Assembly: GCF_005519465.1 (NCBI RefSeq)
Contig: NZ_CP027858.1
Span: forward strand, 434,001-498,000
From: Streptomyces clavuligerus
GTDB lineage: Bacteria; Actinomycetota; Actinomycetes; Streptomycetales; Streptomycetaceae
Length of the DNA: 64,000 bases
Direction of reading: 5' to 3'
The number at the start of each line of letters is the position of its first letter. Within the stretch, counting starts at the first letter, position 1. The notes under the pieces were generated by a model. The model searched no databases. It had not been told where the DNA came from and saw only the letters and a program-made list of their open reading frames with translations. This document shows positions 38,201-45,595 of this stretch, one piece after another. The position numbers and the translations under genes are program-made.

Positions 38201-39638
38201 CGACGGCGATCTGACGACCGCCTGGATCGCCGGGAACAAGCCCGTGATCCATCTGAAGTGGTCCGGCAGGAAGCCCGTGGACTCGCTGGTGCTGGCCGCC
38301 GCGGGCGGACTCTCGACCCGGCCCACGAAGATCGAGGTCAGCTCCCCCGACGGCGCGGCGACCGCCGACGTCGACGACAACGGCTGGGCCCGCTTCCCGG
38401 CGATCATCACCGACCGGCTGGAGGTCACGGTCACCCGGACCGCGCCGCTGACCCTGCACAACCCGGTCGCCGACGACGCGCTCCAGCTCCCCGTGGGCCT
38501 GACCGAGCTGCATGTCCCGGCGGTCGCCGACCAGCGCACCGCACGGCCCGCCGCCGACCGCCCGTTCACCCTGGAGTGCGGCGCGGGCCCGGCCCTGGCG
38601 ATCGACGGGACCCTCCACGCGACCAGTGCGAAAGGCACGGTCGGAGACCTGGTGGAACGGCGTCCCGTCGAGGTGGCGCTCTGCCGGGAGGGCGAGCGGG
38701 ACCCGACGCTGACGCTCGGCGCGGGCAGCCACCGGATCGAGGCCGGGGACGCGGGTCCGCTCGCGATCACCTCGGTGACCCTCACCCGGGGCGAGCCCGC
38801 CGCGCCCGCCGCGAGCGGCCGGGACCTCACCGTCGGCGACTGGGGCGGCGACCGCCGCGAGGTGTCCGTCGGCCCGGGGGCCACCGCGTATCTGACGACG
38901 TACGAGAACGTCAACGACGGCTGGAAGGCCACCCTGAACGGGAAGGAGCTGACACCGCTCCGGCTCGACGGCTGGCAGCAGGGCTTCGAGATCCCGCGGG
39001 GCGGGGGCGGCACGGTCGTGCTGTCGTACGAGCCGTCCCGGATGTACACGGCGGGGCTGGCCGTCAGCGGGGTCGCGCTGCTCGCGCTGATCGGTCTGGT
39101 GCTGTACCGCAGGCGCGAGGAGAACCCCGAGCGCACGGCCGGGGCCGCGCCGGTGCCGGACGGGCCGGGGGCGGTTCTCGGGCTGGTGGCACCGGCCGTG
39201 GTGGCCGTGGTGGTCGCGGGCTGGCTCGCGCTGCTGGTCCCGGCGCTGGCGCTGATCGCCCTGTGGCGGCGCGCGCTGCTGGTGCCGATCGCGTTCGCCG
39301 CGATGGCGGGGGCGGGGGTCGTGGCGGCCACCGGCGCCGGGGAGGCCCCGGCCGCCGGGGAGGGGGCGTTCGGGTACCCGGCCCAGCTCCTGGCGTTCAC
39401 CGCGCTGTTCGCGGCGCTGGTGACCGTCGGAGGGCTCGGGCGGCGTCAGCGGCCGTCCGAGGCCGGTGCCGGTGCCGGTGCCGGTGCCGGTCCGGAATCC
39501 TCGAATCCGGGATTCCGTTTCCGCTTCCGGGTGCGCAAGGGCGGCGGGTCCGGTCCGGGTGACGGCGGAGGACCGGCCGTCCGGCCGGACGCCGGGCACC
39601 CGGACGCGCCCGCGGGCCCCGAGGGCGGCGTCCGGTGA
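35286..39638 (+). CDS. Giant membrane glycosyltransferase (AftD/DUF3367-like)
   Basis: About 1450 residues. The N-terminal third has about ten membrane helices with a GT-C style acidic loop (SPGRMTFDTKLGVVTDPW) after the first helix; the middle is extracytoplasmic with discoidin/CBM-like stretches (HAFDGDPGTAWAEG, LTDGDLTTAWIAG); the C-terminal part has further helices and a Gly/Ala tail. This matches the DUF3367 alpha-(1-3)-arabinofuranosyltransferase-type proteins of mycobacteria and their streptomycete relatives. The donor would be a polyprenyl-phosphate sugar. ATG overlaps the upstream stop. Confidence 0.85.
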   Translation: MTSTAPAAQAPPPAAVRTSGATQDPPDGPRSRRWLLGFWAVVFALFLAASPGRMTFDTKLGVVTDPWRFLADLGVLWQDRGGFGGLTNQYIGYAFPMLPFHALADLAQLPVWLAERLWLSLVVTTAFWGALRLAERLGVGTRPTRLLGAAVYALWPTFTIVVGSTSAAALPGALLPWVLLPLTDDRYGARVTALRSAALIPFMGGVNAASTLASLLPVGLYLLSRPNGPRKLRLALWWVPGVVLATLWWVIPLLLLRAYGENFLPYVETARVTTDTMAATEALRGAGNWVAYLHFGDAWLPAGWSVAASVPVVVCSALAAALGLAGLARRDLPERRWLVLTVLTVALLTLAGYAGRFGAPFAGPVQDLLDGALVPFRNIYKFQPGLALALVLGLVHVTAVAQRERARRVPGHGVRWGRRYVPLLAAVVVLPGLALPYATGAVLQPGSFTKLPAYWGDTADWLRKHSPDSRALVVPATAHGVYTWGSPIDQPLDVLARSPWAQRDYVPFGTPGNRRALDAVEQALLTGAAIPGLRDFLGRAGLHHVVVRNDLDPDQLGHVPTATVKRALEQSGYERVTGLGPVMTGGRIADNTPLQVEGLYPRQRAVEIFAPAGDSRPPGRAGIRAAADTAVVSGGPESLLPLSADPSLRDRPTVLTGDRHPGVDTPALRITGDGLRRADTRFGLVNTNTSYTYTEDERNHPGSAQDPGEAPRQILPARGVERQTVAELRGARAVTASSSGNWLFHLPQYDPVHAFDGDPGTAWAEGSPGDAKGQWLRIAFDGKRRMPSSLEVTPLPQDGVRSAPTRVKVETEQGSRISPLATDGRPQEIASPGGETRWARFTIVGTEAGRPGLTGAGFAEITIPGVTVTRLLRLPTDGAGTDAAAETVSLHRLSDPGGLSPAGTESGLRRSFTTGTAGVRDIRIGAVPVPGDELDRLLYRVAPEQTGQTGQIVATAGSTARLGTGLSARNLTDGDLTTAWIAGNKPVIHLKWSGRKPVDSLVLAAAGGLSTRPTKIEVSSPDGAATADVDDNGWARFPAIITDRLEVTVTRTAPLTLHNPVADDALQLPVGLTELHVPAVADQRTARPAADRPFTLECGAGPALAIDGTLHATSAKGTVGDLVERRPVEVALCREGERDPTLTLGAGSHRIEAGDAGPLAITSVTLTRGEPAAPAASGRDLTVGDWGGDRREVSVGPGATAYLTTYENVNDGWKATLNGKELTPLRLDGWQQGFEIPRGGGGTVVLSYEPSRMYTAGLAVSGVALLALIGLVLYRRREENPERTAGAAPVPDGPGAVLGLVAPAVVAVVVAGWLALLVPALALIALWRRALLVPIAFAAMAGAGVVAATGAGEAPAAGEGAFGYPAQLLAFTALFAALVTVGGLGRRQRPSEAGAGAGAGAGPESSNPGFRFRFRVRKGGGSGPGDGGGPAVRPDAGHPDAPAGPEGGVR
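39462..39491 (+). repeat. Five-copy GCCGGT tandem repeat
   Basis: Five exact copies of GCCGGT near the 3' end of the AftD-like gene encode an Ala-Gly run. Six-base units keep the frame, so copy number could vary without damage. Confidence 0.9.
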
Positions 39639-41011
39639 CCGCCGTGGACCAGCCCGTGCGCCCCGGACCGGCCGGGCCGCCCGCCCTGGTGCCGTTCCCC
39701 GTCGTCGACGAGGTCGCACGGCACTGCCTGGGGAAGGACGAGCCGGAGACCATCCACATCGAGATCCGGCTGCCGGGGCGGCCCGACCCGGCCCGGCTGC
39801 GGCGGGCGTTCACCGACGCGCTGCGCCGCCACCCGCGCGCCCTGGTGCGTCAGGCGCCGGGCCCCTGGTACCGGCGCCGTTACCTCTGGGAGCAGACCGG
39901 GGAGCCGGACCCGGGCGTGGACGTGGTGACGGTCCCGGCCCCGGGGCCCGGCGCTCTGGAGCGGGCCAGGGAACGCGCCCTGGCCTCGGCTCCCCCGCTG
40001 TCGGCCGCCCCGCCGGTCCGGCTCGAACTCGTCGAGGACCCCGAACGGCCCGGCGGCAGCGCGCTGTTCCTCACCGTCAACCACACCGCGCTGGACGGCC
40101 CCGCGGGACTGCGGGTGCTCGCGACGGCCGCCGAGCTGTACGGCGGCCGGGGCACCGACCCGGCGGCGCCCCCGGTCCGCGCCGGCACCGGGGACCGGGC
40201 CGCGGTGCCGGGGCCGCCCGGGTGGGTGCCGTCCGCCCGGGTGGCGCGCGGCACCCCGTCCGGCCGTCCGGGCAATGGTCTGCTCGTGGCCGACCTGGCG
40301 GTACCGCGCCGCCCGCCCGGCGCCGCGTACACCGTGAACGATCAGCTCCTGGTCGCCACCGCGCTGACGATCGCGCAGTGGAACCGGGAGCGCGGCGCAC
40401 CCCCGCGCCCGATCCGGATCACCATGCCGGTCGACGACCGGCCGCGCGGCGTCGACATGCCCATCGGGAACGGCACCCGGCTCGTCGACGTCCCCTTCAC
40501 CGTGGCCGAGCAGACGCCCGGCGAACGCGGCACCGCCGGGGCAGGGGACCCGGACGCCCTGGGCGAGCTGCTGCGCCGGACCGCCGGCCGCACCCGCGCC
40601 CTCAAGGCCGCCCCCGGACCGCAACTCGGCCGCGGAGCGGCTCTGCTGACGGCCCCGGTGGCGCCGGTGGCCTGGCGGGCCGCCGTGACCCGCGGCCTGC
40701 GCCGGGCGGCGGGGCCGTGGACGTCCACGGCGCTGCTGAGCAACATCGGACGGATTCCGTACGCCCTGGACTTCGGCGACGCGGGCCGCGCGGACGCCGT
40801 GTGGATCTCGGCGCCCGCGCGGATGCCCCGGGGGCTCAGCGTGACGACGGCGTCCACCGCCGGGCGGCTGCATCTCGCGCTGCGCTGGTCGACGGCGCTG
40901 CTCGCGCGGGAGGACGGGGCGAGGCTGCTGGAGCTGTTCGAACGGTGCCTGGACGCGACAGAGACCGCCACGGCCGGAAGCGACGGGGCACCGGAGGGAG
41001 ACCGGGGATGA
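39635..41011 (+). CDS. Condensation-fold acyltransferase-like protein
   Basis: 458 residues from a GTG overlapping the previous stop. The chloramphenicol-acetyltransferase/condensation fold is suggested by RLRRAFTDALRRHPRALVR near residue 50 and NHTALDGPAG near 150, equivalent to the HHxxxDG catalytic motif but with the first His replaced by Asn; the second, catalytic His is also displaced (NHTALDG). A DFGDAG-like DFGWG equivalent appears near 375. It resembles PapA/WS-DGAT-type acyltransferases and probably acylates the operon's glycoconjugate. Confidence 0.7.
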   Translation: MTAVDQPVRPGPAGPPALVPFPVVDEVARHCLGKDEPETIHIEIRLPGRPDPARLRRAFTDALRRHPRALVRQAPGPWYRRRYLWEQTGEPDPGVDVVTVPAPGPGALERARERALASAPPLSAAPPVRLELVEDPERPGGSALFLTVNHTALDGPAGLRVLATAAELYGGRGTDPAAPPVRAGTGDRAAVPGPPGWVPSARVARGTPSGRPGNGLLVADLAVPRRPPGAAYTVNDQLLVATALTIAQWNRERGAPPRPIRITMPVDDRPRGVDMPIGNGTRLVDVPFTVAEQTPGERGTAGAGDPDALGELLRRTAGRTRALKAAPGPQLGRGAALLTAPVAPVAWRAAVTRGLRRAAGPWTSTALLSNIGRIPYALDFGDAGRADAVWISAPARMPRGLSVTTASTAGRLHLALRWSTALLAREDGARLLELFERCLDATETATAGSDGAPEGDRG

Positions 41012-42102
41012 CGAGCACCACACGGCCGGGGTCGGACGCGGCCCCGAGGCCGGGCACGAGGACGGACGCGGACGCGAGCACGGACCCCGGCATGGGCAGG
41101 ACCAGGGCGGCCGGGGCCGCCAGCGACGCCACCGCGCGGTCGGACGCGGACGGGAGCAGCGGCGCGCGGACGGGCACGAGGACGGACGCGGACACGAGCA
41201 CGGACCCCGGCATAGGCAGGACCGCGCGGCCGGACGCGGATGCGGACAGCGGCGCGGACGAGGGCAGCATCGCGCGGACGGACAGGGACACGGGCACGGG
41301 CACAAGGACGGACGCGGGCATCAGCGGGAGCGTCCGGACAGGCACCGGCACAGGAACCCGGCACCCCGCCCCGGCGGCCGGAACCGCACCCCCGGGGCTG
41401 CGGGAGTTCTACGAGAACCCCGCCGTGCCCGTCGCCTCCGGGGACGCCCGCAGCCTGCGGCAGGCCCGGATGCTCGCCGCCGCGCTCGGCCCCGCCGCCG
41501 CACGCCCCGCCGTCGTGCTCGACGTCGGCTGCGGCGACGGCACGGCGGCGGCGACCGCGGCGCCGCTGCTCACCGGGCACCGGGTCATCGGCGTCGACTG
41601 GTCGCAGGACGCGCTGCGCCGGGCGAGGACGCGGCTCGGCGGCGTCGTGCGCGGCGAACTCGCCCCCGGACGGCTGCCGTTCAGATCGGGCGCGGCCGAC
41701 GCCGTGCTGTTCAGCGAGGTGATCGAGCATCTGGTCGACCCGGACGGCGCCCTGGACGAGCTGCGCCGTGTCCTGCGCCCCGGCGGCCATCTGATGCTGT
41801 CCACACCGAACCTGGCCGCCTGGTACAACCGGGCCCTGCTGCTCGCCGGTGTCCAGCCCGTCTTCTCCGAGGTCAGCCTGCGCGCCGTGCACGGCCGTCC
41901 CGGCCGGGAGGTCGTCGGGCACCTCCGGCTGTACACGGCCCGCGCGCTGCGGGAGTTCGTGGCCGCGTCCGGCTTCGAGGTGGTCCGGGTCGCGGGCGCG
42001 CCCTTCCACGGGGTGCCGCGCCCGGCGCGGCCCCTGGACCGGCTGGCGTGCGCGGTCCCCTCGGTCTCCTCGATCCTGCTGCTGCACGCGCGGAAGGGCT
42101 AG
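41008..42102 (+). CDS. SAM methyltransferase with repetitive N-terminal extension
   Basis: About 364 residues. The first 125 are low-complexity (RTDAD, STDPG repeats); the remaining part is a class I methyltransferase with VVLDVGCGDGTAAAT, VIGVDWSQDALRRA, FSEVIEHLVDPDGALDEL and LRPGGHLMLSTPN. The ATG overlaps the stop of the condensation-fold gene, but a start nearer the catalytic domain (about 41395) cannot be excluded. It belongs to the same glycoconjugate operon. Confidence 0.82.
   Translation: MTSTTRPGSDAAPRPGTRTDADASTDPGMGRTRAAGAASDATARSDADGSSGARTGTRTDADTSTDPGIGRTARPDADADSGADEGSIARTDRDTGTGTRTDAGISGSVRTGTGTGTRHPAPAAGTAPPGLREFYENPAVPVASGDARSLRQARMLAAALGPAAARPAVVLDVGCGDGTAAATAAPLLTGHRVIGVDWSQDALRRARTRLGGVVRGELAPGRLPFRSGAADAVLFSEVIEHLVDPDGALDELRRVLRPGGHLMLSTPNLAAWYNRALLLAGVQPVFSEVSLRAVHGRPGREVVGHLRLYTARALREFVAASGFEVVRVAGAPFHGVPRPARPLDRLACAVPSVSSILLLHARKG
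41051..41223 (+). repeat. 53-bp direct repeat with 120-bp period
   Basis: Bases 41051-41103 recur at 41171-41223 with two mismatches; a shorter relative follows near 41291. The units encode the GTRTDAD...STDPG repeats of the methyltransferase N terminus. Confidence 0.9.
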
Positions 42103-42105
42103 GCC

Positions 42106-43077
42106 ATGGAGTGGGCCACGGGGTGGGGAGTGGCCGCCGCGCTGCTGGCGAACGTGCTCTACAGCACGGGGTTCGTCCTGGAGAAACGGGCACTCGGCAG
42201 CATGCCCGCCGTCTCCGTCCGGGAGCCCGCGCGGCTGCTGCGGCTGGTCCTCGGGAGCCCGCTGTGGATCGGCGGCTCGCTGGCGCTGGCCGCAGGGTTC
42301 GGGGCGCAGCTCCTCGTCTACCGGACGCTGCCGATCGCCGCCGCGCAGGGCGTCTTCGTCTCCGGTCTGGTGCTGCTCCTGCTCCTGTCGGCGCGGCTGC
42401 TCGGCGAGCGGTTGTCGGGGCGGGAGCGGCGGGCGGTCGGGGTGGTCCTCGTCGCCCTCGTGATGGTGGTCCTCTCCCTGTCCCCGGACACCGACACCGT
42501 CGGCGCCGACGCGCCGGTGCGGCTGATCCTGCTGCTCTGTGTGCCGTCGCTGGCGGCCGGGGTGTGGCTGTACGCCGCCGCGGAGCGCCGGGCGCGGCAG
42601 CCGCGCCGGGTGCCGTCGGCGGGGGTCGGGTACGGGGTCGCCCTGGGGCTGCTGTACGGGGTCAGCTCGCTGGCGGTCAAGGGGATGTCGGGCCGGCTGA
42701 CCGGGCTGTCCGACCGGCCCGCCGCCGTGCTGCTCGATGTGCTGGGCTCCCCGTATCCGTATCTCCTCCTGGTCACCGGCGCGCTCGGACTGGTCATGTC
42801 GCAGGCGGCCCTGCAACGTTGCCGGGTCTCCCTGGTGGTGCCGGTGTGCACGACGGTGACGAGCGTGTTCACGGCCGTTCTGGGGACGTTCGCGTTCGGC
42901 GAGGCGCTGCCCGACGACCCGGTGCGGCTGTCGCTGCGGGTCGCGGGAGCCCTGCTGGCCGTGGCGGTGCTCCTCACGATGGCACAGCACGCCCCGGAGC
43001 AGCACGACCCGCCACGGCACGACCCGCCGAAGTCGCCCGTCCCCGTCGACCTCCCCCGAGGAGCTGACCGTCCATGA
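42106..43077 (+). CDS. DMT/EamA-type membrane transporter
   Basis: 323 residues with about ten membrane helices in two related halves (LVYRTLPIAAAQGVFVSGLVL in the first, SQAALQRCRVSLVVPVCTTVT in the second), typical of drug/metabolite (EamA-like) transporters. In this operon it could flip a lipid-linked sugar or export a precursor. It begins four bases after the methyltransferase stop and overlaps the next gene. Confidence 0.8.
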   Translation: MEWATGWGVAAALLANVLYSTGFVLEKRALGSMPAVSVREPARLLRLVLGSPLWIGGSLALAAGFGAQLLVYRTLPIAAAQGVFVSGLVLLLLLSARLLGERLSGRERRAVGVVLVALVMVVLSLSPDTDTVGADAPVRLILLLCVPSLAAGVWLYAAAERRARQPRRVPSAGVGYGVALGLLYGVSSLAVKGMSGRLTGLSDRPAAVLLDVLGSPYPYLLLVTGALGLVMSQAALQRCRVSLVVPVCTTVTSVFTAVLGTFAFGEALPDDPVRLSLRVAGALLAVAVLLTMAQHAPEQHDPPRHDPPKSPVPVDLPRGADRP

Positions 43078-43295
43078 ACCCCGCCGACCCGCTGCTGGCC
43101 TTCCTCGTCTGCCCGTTGGACAAGGGCCCACTGCGCCCCGTGCTGTCCGGCACCGCCTCCGTCGAAGCCCTGTACAACCCCCGGCTGCGGCGCCTCTACC
43201 CGATCGTGGGCGGTGTCCCGCGGCTGCTTCCGGCGTCCGGGGCACCGGTGTCCGCCGGGGAACACGAACGGCTGACCCGGCAGGGCGCTCCCTGA
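43074..43295 (+). CDS. Trm112-like small protein
   Basis: 73 residues: LLAFLVCPLDKGPLRPV...ALYNPRLRRLYPIVGGVPRLLP, the Trm112/UPF0434 pattern. Only one Cys of the usual zinc ribbon is kept. Family members stabilise methyltransferases, which fits the two methyltransferases in this operon. Its ATG overlaps the transporter stop. Confidence 0.82.
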   Translation: MNPADPLLAFLVCPLDKGPLRPVLSGTASVEALYNPRLRRLYPIVGGVPRLLPASGAPVSAGEHERLTRQGAP

Positions 43296-43509
43296 GCGGG
43301 CCCGCCGTATCGCGCGCATCGGCTCCGCCGGTCCGGGCGGGTCGTGGTGCGGGCCCACCGCGTCGACGGCCTTCGCGACGGAAGGACGGGTCGGTGGCAG
43401 CCCTGAACGCGTCCTACAGCCCGTCCAGCCGTATCCGGACCCACCTTGAGAGACCTCTTGCTGGGTCGAGTTCCGGCGATCCGTCGCCTCCCCCAGCGGA
43501 GGGACGAGG

Positions 43510-44637
43510 TCATCGGCTCAGGGGGGTGAAGGTGACCGGGAGGGCCCGGGGGCCGCGGAACGTCGGGGCGTAGCCCCAGTCGACCTCGCTGCTCGGGATG
43601 TCCAGGGTCAGGTCCGGCAGACGGCCGAACAGCGTGGTGATCGCGATCTCCGTCTCCAGCTTCACCAGATGGCTGCCCAGGCAGGTGTGCGCGCCGTGGC
43701 CGAACGCCAGGTGCGGGCGGGCGTCACGGGTGAGGTCCAGGGCGTCGGGGTCGGGGAACCGGTTCGGGTCGCGGTTCGCCGCCGCCAGCGACAGCAGCAC
43801 CGTGTCGCCCTCTGCCACACGGGCGTCCCCGATCGTCAGGTCCTCACCCGCGTACCGGTACTCCGCCACGTGGTCCGGCGGGTCCAGGCGCAGCAGCTCG
43901 TTGATCGCCTGGGACCAGTCGATGTCGCCGCCGAGCAGGGCGGCTCGTCGGACGGGGTGGTCGAGCAGGCGCAGGACGGTGGTACCGAGGAACTGGATCG
44001 TGGTGATGTGGCCGGCGCCGATCAGCGTCATGACCATCACCTCCAGCTCGTCCCCGGTCAGCGCGCCCGACTCGATCAGCCGTGTCGGCAGGTCGTCCCC
44101 CGGGTGCGATCGTTTGTAGGCCACGAGCTTCCGGACGTAGCCCAGCATCTCGGCCAGCTTCGCCTCGTCACGCGGCTGCTGGAACTTCGCGCGGTACCAC
44201 ATGTCCAGCACGTCGGCGGCGGGCGCGCGCTCGGCCTCCGGGACGCCGAGCAGATCGTGCACGACGGCGACGGGGATCTCCCGGGTGTACTCGGCGACGA
44301 GGTCCGCGCGCCCCCGCCCGGCGAACGAATCGACGGCCCGCGCGCAGGTCCGGGCGGTGCGATCGCGCAGGCGGGACACCGCGGCGGGGGTGAACGCCGG
44401 GGCGACGAGCCGGCGCAGCCCGGCGTGTCGGGGATCGTCCAGACGGGACAGGCCGGGCGGGTGCGGGTCGGGGTTGACCGGGGCGCCGCTGCCCAGGCGG
44501 CGGTCCGCCAGGCAGGCGCGGACGTCGTCGTACCGGGTCACCAGCCACATCCGGCCCGGGGCATGCGGGTCGTCGACGGGGCAGACCGGGTCGTGCTCGC
44601 GCAACCAGGCGTAGCCCGGGTACGGGTCGGCGGTCAC
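43510..44637 (-). CDS. Cytochrome P450 of the NRPS cluster
   Basis: About 375 residues from a GTG that overlaps the preceding stop. All P450 signatures are present: I-helix LIGAGHITTIQF with the acid-alcohol region altered (AGHITT rather than AGxDT), K-helix ELLR, and heme-binding FGHGAHTCLG near residue 325. It should hydroxylate or oxidise the peptide or an amino-acid building block, with electrons from a ferredoxin encoded elsewhere. The downstream gap to 43296 marks the left boundary of the cluster. Confidence 0.92.
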   Translation of the reverse strand: MTADPYPGYAWLREHDPVCPVDDPHAPGRMWLVTRYDDVRACLADRRLGSGAPVNPDPHPPGLSRLDDPRHAGLRRLVAPAFTPAAVSRLRDRTARTCARAVDSFAGRGRADLVAEYTREIPVAVVHDLLGVPEAERAPAADVLDMWYRAKFQQPRDEAKLAEMLGYVRKLVAYKRSHPGDDLPTRLIESGALTGDELEVMVMTLIGAGHITTIQFLGTTVLRLLDHPVRRAALLGGDIDWSQAINELLRLDPPDHVAEYRYAGEDLTIGDARVAEGDTVLLSLAAANRDPNRFPDPDALDLTRDARPHLAFGHGAHTCLGSHLVKLETEIAITTLFGRLPDLTLDIPSSEVDWGYAPTFRGPRALPVTFTPLSR

Positions 44638-45593
44638 GACGGCCGACCGGCGCTCAGCGGCCTCGCCGGCCGGGACGCGGCGAGCGGCACGACCCGCGTC
44701 CCGGTCGGCCCTGCCACGAGATCGGCGCGGCGGCGCACGCCGCCGCCGTGGCCCTGCCACAGAGGCAGGTCGAACACGCCGAGGAACCCGGCCGCGGCCG
44801 GGCCCGGCCCGGCCGGTGGTTCCCGGTCACGGTCGAGGACGGCGGTGCTTCCCGTGGGGGGCGGCGATGTCGCCGCGCGCCGGAACAGCCCTCGGCATTC
44901 CTCGATGTGGTGGCCGTGCGGGACGGTGAACGGCGGCACCAGGTCGTGCCCGGGACCCGGCTCGTCGGTGAGGCGGTCGCCCGCCCGCGCCGTCACCCGG
45001 TCCGGCGGGGCTTCTTCGCGGCGGGCCGTGACCGTCCCGGGCAGGTCGAAGACGGTGGCCCCCCTGTCCGGGCGGCGGCACCGTTCGACGGTGCGGTCGC
45101 CGTGGCCACCCCCGATGTCCGGGACGGTCGCCGCAGGGGGTGGCGCGGTGGCGATGCCGTCGGCCGGGTCCGCGGCGGCGGGCATACGGCGCAGGCGGGC
45201 CTCGGTGGCGGGGCGCTCGCGCGGCCAGGTGGAGAAGGCGCGGCGGGGCGTGCCGGTGCGGAGGGTGTCCGCGGCGTCGGCCCCGTGCTCGGACAGAGGC
45301 TTGGGTCGGCGCGGTTCGCCGTCCACCGGGCCGGGCGTCGCGGCGGTCGTGACCCCGTCGTGGTCGTCGGCACGCCGCAGGCAGCCGAAGGCCACCGGGA
45401 CGTGCACCGGGCTACGCGCCCCGGCCGGGGCACCGCCGATCGTGGTGGCCGGCTCCGCGACGGAGAGCGGACCGGCTTCCAGCGCGGTGAACGCCCCGAG
45501 CCGGGCGCCGACGGTCATGGCCCGGTGCCCGGGCGCGCCGAGCCGGTCCGGTACCGGGGCCGGGACCCCGGAGGGTTCTTCGGGCAAGGGCAT
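44634..45593 (-). CDS. Divergent methyltransferase-like ORF, possibly decayed
   Basis: About 319 residues related to small-molecule O-methyltransferases. VGARLGAFTALEAGPLSVAE matches the N-terminal dimerisation helix, VPDIGGGHG the SAM motif I, ATVFDLPG motif II, and FLGVFDLPLWQGHGG the C-terminal substrate region. Many positions that are Leu in the family are Pro here (VPDIGG, AEPATT, TVPHGH, TSPPPT). No stop codons interrupt it, and both ends form coupled junctions with the NRPS and the P450. The ATG at 45593 is nine bases after GGAGG; an ATG at 45599 overlaps the NRPS stop. It may be a fast-evolving enzyme or a pseudogene. Confidence 0.6.
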   Translation of the reverse strand: MPLPEEPSGVPAPVPDRLGAPGHRAMTVGARLGAFTALEAGPLSVAEPATTIGGAPAGARSPVHVPVAFGCLRRADDHDGVTTAATPGPVDGEPRRPKPLSEHGADAADTLRTGTPRRAFSTWPRERPATEARLRRMPAAADPADGIATAPPPAATVPDIGGGHGDRTVERCRRPDRGATVFDLPGTVTARREEAPPDRVTARAGDRLTDEPGPGHDLVPPFTVPHGHHIEECRGLFRRAATSPPPTGSTAVLDRDREPPAGPGPAAAGFLGVFDLPLWQGHGGGVRRRADLVAGPTGTRVVPLAASRPARPLSAGRPS

Positions 45594-45595
45594 GA

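Noticed and set aside
33139..43295. Treating the 39.6-41.0 kb condensation-like gene as part of the NRPS cluster
   Set aside because: It is embedded by overlapping start and stop codons in the envelope operon on the other strand and lacks the normal first His of HHxxxDG.
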